This document shows, piece by piece, positions 59,006 through 64,000 of a DNA stretch of 64,000 bases. How positions within the stretch are numbered: position 1 is the stretch's first letter; every line of letters begins with the position of its first letter. The position numbers and the translations under genes are program-made. The stretch covers positions 2,022,501 through 2,086,500 of the forward strand of contig JAMPIT010000300.1 in NCBI GenBank assembly GCA_026261815.1, read 5' to 3'. This DNA is from Monarcha castaneiventris obscurior (lineage: Eukaryota; Chordata; Aves; Passeriformes; Monarchidae). The notes below the pieces were generated by a model. The model was not told the origin of the DNA and ran no database searches. It saw only the letters and a list, made by a program, of their open reading frames with translations.

Positions 59006-61071
59006 TCAGGCTGCCCCCTCCCTGGGGCAGGGGGACACAGCCTGGCAGCCCTGGCTCTGCCCGCTGGACCTCAGGGGCAGGGCCGTCTTCTCCGTGGACC
59101 TCCCCGATGAGGCCTCGAGTCCCCGCAGGCAGCGGCCTCCAGCATCCCGGACCCAGCCCCGAAAATCCCGGGAGACGTAGAAGTAGATGAAGGGATCGAA
59201 GCAGTTGTTGCAGGCGCTGAGCACCAGGGCCAGGGCGTAGGAGACATAGGTGCCGTTGTTGCACCCCGAGGGCTCCAGCAGGTGGTGGATGAAGAGCAGC
59301 ACGTTGCTGGGCGTAAAGCAGAGGATGAAGACCAGGAGGACCAGGGCCAGGACACGCACCACGTGCCCGTGGCTCCCGTCCTTGGCCAGCAGCCGCACCA
59401 GGATGCAGCTGTAGGAGATGGCCATGAGCACGAAGGGCAGCCCAAAGCCCAGCCCCACCAAGAACAGGAAATAGTAGCCGAAGAACCTTTGGGTTTCCTT
59501 TCCCAGCACATCGTGGCACGTTGTGATGTTCAGACTCGAGATTTCGTGTGTGTGCGGGCGCAGAAGCAGAGGGCTCATGCCCAGCCCTACCACCAGCCAG
59601 ATGCCCACACAGATGCCCACCTTGCCCCTCGTCCAGCTGGAGCCCTTCCACAGGAACGGGTGTGCCACAGAGATGTAGCGCTCCAGGCCGATGCAGGTGA
59701 GGAAGAGGATGGAGCTGTACATGTTCCCGTAGAAGAAGGCCACCATGGTGCGGCACAGGTAGTCCCCAAAGAGCCAGTGGTTGCCCAGGAGGTGGTAGGA
59801 GATCTTGAAGGGCAGCAGGAGGACAAAGAGCAGGTCAGCCCCGGCCAGGTTGAGCAGGAACAGGGCGCTGGAGCATCTCCTGAAGTTGGTGGCCAGGACC
59901 CAGCAGGCCAGAGCGTTGGCCGGCAGCCCCAGGAGCAGGACCACGGAGTAGAGGGCAGGGAGCAGGCGGGTGCTGAGGGTGCTGTTGAGGAAATCTTCCT
60001 CGGAGGCCTCGGAGCACTGGTTCTTCTCCTGGGGCGTGAGGCGGAGCAGGGCTCGCCCTTTGACAGGCACTGCGGGGACACGAGGCTTGGGCTCAGCCCA
60101 GAGCCCGCTCCCACTGACCCTGCCCACTCAGGACCGCTGAGCTGTCACCCCTCCCTGCAGAGAGCCACCAGCGAACACAGGGGGTGGCATCTCCCTGTCC
60201 CACGGCAGGGCAGCCCCCGCCGTGCTGCTGCCCTCACCCCGCGGAGCCGTGCCACGTCCTGTGCCAGCCACCACCGCAGCGGGGCCAGCCCGGCTGGGTG
60301 CCCTGCTCTGGGCCCAGACGGGCTCTGCTCTCACATCCCTGGTGCTGCTGACATCCCTCGTCCTACCCTGCCCGGCACAAAGGGACCAGGAGGACAGACA
60401 GGAAACCCACAGCAGCACGAGGCTGGGACAGTCCCAGCCGTCCCCCCAGGGCAGCTTCCCACCACAGCCAGAGACATCTCTTCACCTTCCCACAGTCGGG
60501 GACTTTCTGCTGCGTGTGAAGAGCAAAAGTGAAGAACAGGAAGGTCCTGAGACACCAGAAAAACAACTCAGGATCAAATCCCTTTTCTGGCTAGCTCAAA
60601 AAAAAGCCAGACAGGCTCTACACGTCATCCCCAGCTCTGGAATTTCTATCCTGATGGCCCCCAGAACACCCTACCCCAGGGGGCTTTGGTTACATCCAAC
60701 AGACTCTGCCCCCTCTCCCCATGCAGACATGGAAAATTCAGGTTACACAAGCAGTAATCTGAATTTCGCTGCCAAAAGGGGAAATGCTGGCTGGGTTTCA
60801 GGTCTTCACTCGATTCCCAATGCAGACATGGAGGGAAGGAAGCAGAGCAGGGCCCCAAACTCTCCTCATGAAATGCAGGCATAGCCTCCAGGCGTCATGG
60901 GACATGATATTGGGGCATCCCAGCGAGGTGCCCCTGCCCTACCCCATCACCCCCAGACCCACTAGGGCACTTACCTGGGGAGGGTTGGGTGGCAGAACCG
61001 AGCCAGGCGCAGCCGAGCAGGAGGGTGACACAGGCAGCAGCAGAAGCAGATGGCAGCAGCAGCCGGGACAT
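59006..61071 (-). CDS. Proteinase-activated receptor (PAR/F2RL-family GPCR), two exons
   Basis: Exon 1 61071-60975 and exon 2 60069-59006 join in frame (phase 1; donor CCCCAG/GTAAGT, acceptor CCCCGCAG) to give 386 aa. This is the usual two-exon PAR layout, with the signal peptide on exon 1. Known role: plasma-membrane Gq/G12/Gi receptor activated when a protease cuts the N-terminus and exposes a tethered ligand. Seen: hydrophobic signal peptide 1-27; probable cleavage KGR/ALLRL after Arg38; N-glycosylation site NST at 61; seven hydrophobic segments from about residue 70; FFYGNMY in TM3; ERY in place of DRY; the PAR-specific second-loop motif NITTCHDVL; CFTPSN in TM6; DPFIY in TM7; Ser/Thr-rich tail. 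The CHDVL loop separates it from P2Y receptors. It mixes PAR2-, PAR3- and PAR4-like features, so I give no symbol. It lies tail-to-tail with ARAP3. Confidence 0.92.
60070..60974 (-). other. Single intron of the PAR gene
   Basis: The 905-base intron between signal-peptide exon 1 and exon 2 has canonical borders. It contains a less GC-rich patch near 60540-60860 in which the phrase cagacatgga occurs twice. No nested gene was seen. Confidence 0.7.
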
Positions 61072-62224
61072 CTCTGCAGAGTGGTCGCTGTGCCAGCCGG
61101 GTCTGCACGAATGGCACCGGGCTGGCAGCACGGCAGGACTGTCACCGGTCCCTTCTCCGCTGGCACCCTCCTTTCGTCTCCACCACGTCACGCCGGCATC
61201 CTGCCCACAGTCCTGCGGTGTCAGACTGGAGCACGAGGTGACCGCCAGTTGTCACCACCCCCAAGCATCTGGGGCACGCCATCGAGGCGAGCAGAGCTTT
61301 GCAGCCGCCGGCGCACAGCCGCACCGTGGGGAGGAGGAAGTGGGCGAGAGGCAGCCGGAGGCAGGGGGGCGAGAAGCACAGCGGGGAGATGGAGCTGTTT
61401 GTGCCCCGTGCGTGGGACAGGAAGGTGGCAGCTGGCTCCCAGCCCCATGACATGCAGCCCTGCCCCACTGCAGCACCCCAGGGCACTGGGCCTGCCCGGC
61501 CCTGCTAGGACCAGACATCCCCAGGATCCATCACCGGGGTCAGGCTGATGAGCTGGTGTCACACAGCTTGGTGTAGATGGGGCCACCCTGCACTGTGCCC
61601 TTCTTGTCACCAAAGTGGCTGCTGGGTGACCTCCACTCCATTTTCCCGGCCAACAAGGGGAATAACAGAGCCGGTGACACATCCCCAGCCCAGCCCTGTG
61701 CATTGTCACGCATCAGGGGGACCAGGACATGTGCAGCCAACCCCAGAAATGTCATGGGAACAGAAAGAAGGGGACAAATGAGACAGTGGGGAGAGCCACG
61801 AGCTCTGCAGGAACCACAGAGCAAAACCAGGACAGAATGAGAAGCGAGAGATGAAGGGGATGGGAGGGGTTGGGAGGCGGACAGAGGGACAGGGGGACAG
61901 ACAGGGGCTGGTTGGGGACCCCTCGTGATTCCAGGTGGCCCCCACTGAATGCCACTGCTCAGCTCTGTGCCCATGTCCCCTGTCAGGGTCCTGCCAGGAC
62001 AGGGGCTCTGTGTCCTGCAGGTGATGTGGGACCCCACAGGTCCCTGTGCTGGGGGCTGTCCCCTCAGTGTGCCACATGTCCCCACACCCCAGGACCAGTG
62101 CCCCAGCACCCCACATGTCACCACATCCCAGGACAAGTACCCTGTGTGTCCCCATGCACAAAGACTCGGTCCCCAGTGATGCCAGTGCTGTGTGCCCCAG
62201 AACTCCCCATGTCCCCACGTCCCC
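61072..62224. other. Intergenic DNA between the PAR gene and the FCHSD1 repeat; no gene seen
   Basis: Moderately GC-rich unique sequence. The part next to 61071 must hold the PAR promoter and leader (minus strand), but no TATA box or clear initiator is evident. The remaining open frames are short or Pro/Ser/Gly-rich with no splice structure. Confidence 0.5.
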
Positions 62225-62998
62225 CTGCCCAAGGACAGTGCCCCCCATCACCCCATGTTTCTGTGACCCTGTGTCCCCACATCCCCATCTCTCATTTCCC
62301 TATGTCCCAGTGTTACCCATGTCCCTGTCCCCCTGCCTCCTTGTGTCCACATCCCCACGTCCCTGTGTCCCATATCCCTGTGTCCTTATATTCCTGTCTT
62401 CCCCCATCCCCATTTCCCTCTCTCCTATATTCCTGTGTCCTCGTGTCCCTGTCTCCCCATCTCCTCATGCTCCCACATCCCTGTTTCCCCATACCCCCAT
62501 GTCCCTGTCCTCCTGCTTCTCGGTGTCCCCCTATTCCCACCTCCCCATGTGCCAATGTCCCTGTGTCCCCATCTCCCCATCTCCCCGTGTCCCCGTGTCC
62601 CCATGTCCCTGTATCCCCGTGTCCCTGTCTCCCCATGTCCCTGTCTCCCCATGTCCCCGTCTCCCCATGTCCCCATGTCTCTGTGTCCCTGTCTCCCCAT
62701 GTCCCCGTGCTCCTGTGTCCCACATCTCTATGTCCCTGTTTCCCCGTGTCCCTCTGTCCCCGTGTGCCTGTCTCCCTGTATCCCCATATCCCTGTCTCCC
62801 CATATCCCTGTATCCCCATGTCCCAGTCTCCCTATGTCCCCGTCTCCCCATGTCCCCATGTCCCTCTGTCCCCATGTCCCTGTCTCCCTGTATCTCCATG
62901 TCCCCATATCCCCATATCCCGGTATCTCCATATCCCCATATCCCCATATGCCGGTGTCCCCATGTCCCAGCGTTCCCGTGTCCCCGTGTCCCCGCCCA
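62225..62998. repeat. C-rich TGTCCC/CATGTCCC minisatellite upstream of FCHSD1
   Basis: About 770 bases are built from irregular 6- to 24-base combinations of tgtccc, catctcccca, tgtcccca and tatccc, with few purines on the + strand. The periodicity keeps all frames open in places and yields long false ORFs (hundreds of Pro/Ser/Val/Cys codons on +, Gly/Asp/Arg/Thr codons on -). It abuts the FCHSD1 CpG island. Confidence 0.85.
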
Positions 62999-62999
62999 C

Positions 63000-63346
63000 A
63001 CGTGCAGCACCGACCGCCAGGCGGCGCTGGAGCCCCGAGGGGCGGGGCTTGCTGGGAGCGATGGGCGGGGCTTCCCCGCCGGGGCGGGCAGAGGGGATGG
63101 CCGGGGGCGTGGCCATTGGGGCGTGGCCTTTGGGGGCGTGGTCTATGGGCGTGGCCGTTTGGAGGCGTGGCCGTTTGGAGGCGTGGCCATGGGAGGAGTT
63201 ATGGGCGGTGCCCGATGGGGCGGGGCCTTTGTGGGCGGGGCGAGGCGGGCCCGGCAGTTCCGGGCTCCGCACACGCGGGTCGGGGCGGCGGCGAGCGGGC
63301 ACCGGCACCGGGGTTGGGATCGGCACCGGCACCGGGCAGCGCAGCC
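63000..63346 (+). promoter_or_regulatory. FCHSD1: FCHSD1 CpG-island promoter with tandem GGGCGTGGCC (KLF/Sp-type) boxes
   Basis: This is a very GC-rich, TATA-less region ending at the FCHSD1 start. Between about 63105 and 63245 there are at least eight GC-box or CACCC-type motifs (ggcgtggcc, gggcgggg) spaced about 15-17 bases apart, two of them in nearly identical copies of gtttggaggcgtggcc. This looks like a small tandem array of Sp/KLF binding sites. Confidence 0.6.
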
Positions 63347-63700
63347 ATGCAGCCGCCGCCGCGCAAGGTGAGCGCCGGGCCGGGCTGCGGGGCGGGTCAG
63401 CGGGGCCGGCTCCTCCCTCGCTGCCGTGTCCTGCAGCCGTGACCGAGTCTCGCCCCCGGCGGAGCCTCACGGGGCTGGGGCAGCGAGGCCGCGTTCGGGT
63501 GGCACCCAGCAGTGGTGGGGATCGGTGCGCGGGCAGGGGGGCAGCGCATCCCCGCACCCCATCCCGGCCGGGGCCGCGGGGCTGAGCGGGGCCGTCCCGC
63601 AGGTGAAGCTCACCCAGGAGCTGCGGGTCCATCTCCTGGAGCAGCTGTCGGGCCTGCAGAGCAAGCAGCAGCGGGACGCCGAGCTGCTGGAGGACATCAG
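63347..63700 (+). CDS. FCHSD1: FCHSD1, first two coding exons (gene continues beyond the window)
   Basis: Exon 1 is 63347-63367 (MQPPPRK, then GTGAGC) and exon 2 is 63603-63700 (ends at GTAGGG, phase 2). Together they encode the start of the F-BAR domain: MQPPPRK-VKLTQELRVHLLEQLS through LQSKQQRDAELLEDI. The MQPPPRKVK start is shared by FCHSD1 and FCHSD2; LEQLS-LQ-QQR-LLEDIR is closer to FCHSD1. The family protein has an F-BAR membrane-bending domain and two SH3 domains and works with WASP/actin and endocytic factors. No third exon is visible in 63701-64000. The order ARAP3 then FCHSD1, same strand, matches human 5q31.3 and supports the symbol. Confidence 0.88.
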
Positions 63701-63734
63701 GTAGGGCCCACACAATGTAGTACCCCGGCCGAGC

Positions 63735-63915
63735 CGAGACCGGGCAGCTCATCCCGTGTGTGTGTGTGTGTCCCCAGGCTGAGACCGGGCAGCTCATCTC
63801 ACTGGTGTGTGTGTGTCCCTGAGCTGAGATCAGACAGCTCATCCCACTGGTGTGCGTGTCCCTGAGCTGAGACCACGCAGCTCATTGCACGGGTGGGCCA
63901 GAGACCGGGCACGGC
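63735..63915. repeat. About 57-bp tandem repeat with GT run in FCHSD1 intron 2
   Basis: Three to four copies of gagaccgggcagctcatc plus a (GT)n-gtccct/gctgag segment follow exon 2. This is a noncoding intronic tandem repeat. Confidence 0.65.
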
Positions 63916-64000
63916 TCACCTTGAACCTGTCACCTCGAGGTCATGGGCTCCATCACCCAGTGGGGTGGCCTGATGGGCACAGGACGGTGGCAGGGAGGTA

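Noticed and set aside
59006..60127. P2Y-type nucleotide receptor as identity of the GPCR (P2RY2/P2RY6 lie near ARAP1 in human)
   Set aside because: The NITTCHDVL second extracellular loop, FYGNMY in TM3, and the signal-peptide exon with a KGR cleavage site are PAR features, not P2Y.
59282..60532. 416-codon + strand frame
   Set aside because: Antisense shadow of the PAR gene; the minus strand has the full GPCR signature.
61870..63585. 571-codon and 441-codon + strand frames and several long - strand frames
   Set aside because: They are created by the C-rich TGTCCC repeat and then run through the FCHSD1 promoter. No splice structure, only Pro/Ser/Val/Cys repeats.

Overview
The window is vertebrate nuclear DNA, and very probably avian. 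At least nine fragments share the 3' end of CR1 non-LTR retrotransposons (the common bird/reptile LINE). The genes have short introns, the DNA is very GC-rich and minisatellites are dense, as on a bird microchromosome. The species cannot be read from the sequence alone.

Four protein-coding genes are supported, all in the right half. (1) A STARD10-like START-domain lipid-transfer protein, + strand, six coding exons at 29203-33646, predicted 266 aa. (2) ARAP3, + strand, 33 coding exons at 41080-58194, predicted 1796 aa. It carries SAM, five PH domains, ArfGAP, RhoGAP and RA, and links PI3K lipids to Arf6 and RhoA inactivation. (3) A proteinase-activated receptor (PAR/F2RL family GPCR), - strand, two exons at 61071-59006, predicted 386 aa. 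It lies tail-to-tail with ARAP3 and shares a palindromic bidirectional poly(A) signal with it. (4) The first two coding exons of FCHSD1 (F-BAR/SH3), + strand, from 63347. The gene runs off the right edge.

ARAP3 followed by FCHSD1 in the same orientation matches human 5q31.3. The STARD10-like gene directly upstream of ARAP3 mirrors STARD10-ARAP1 on human 11q13.4, so the block looks like a whole-genome-duplication sister of that locus. The PAR gene between ARAP3 and FCHSD1 is not part of the mammalian arrangement as I know it.

The left 28.7 kb holds no gene I can support. It alternates GC-rich DNA, CR1 fragments and minisatellites with roughly 100-350 bp AT-rich islands full of homeodomain-type TAAT/ATTA motifs. 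These look like a cluster of conserved noncoding enhancers whose target lies outside the window or is one of the genes here. The long open reading frames in minisatellites (7.9-8.7, 12.2-12.6, 62.2-63.0 kb) and antisense to real exons are artefacts of repeat periodicity or GC bias.
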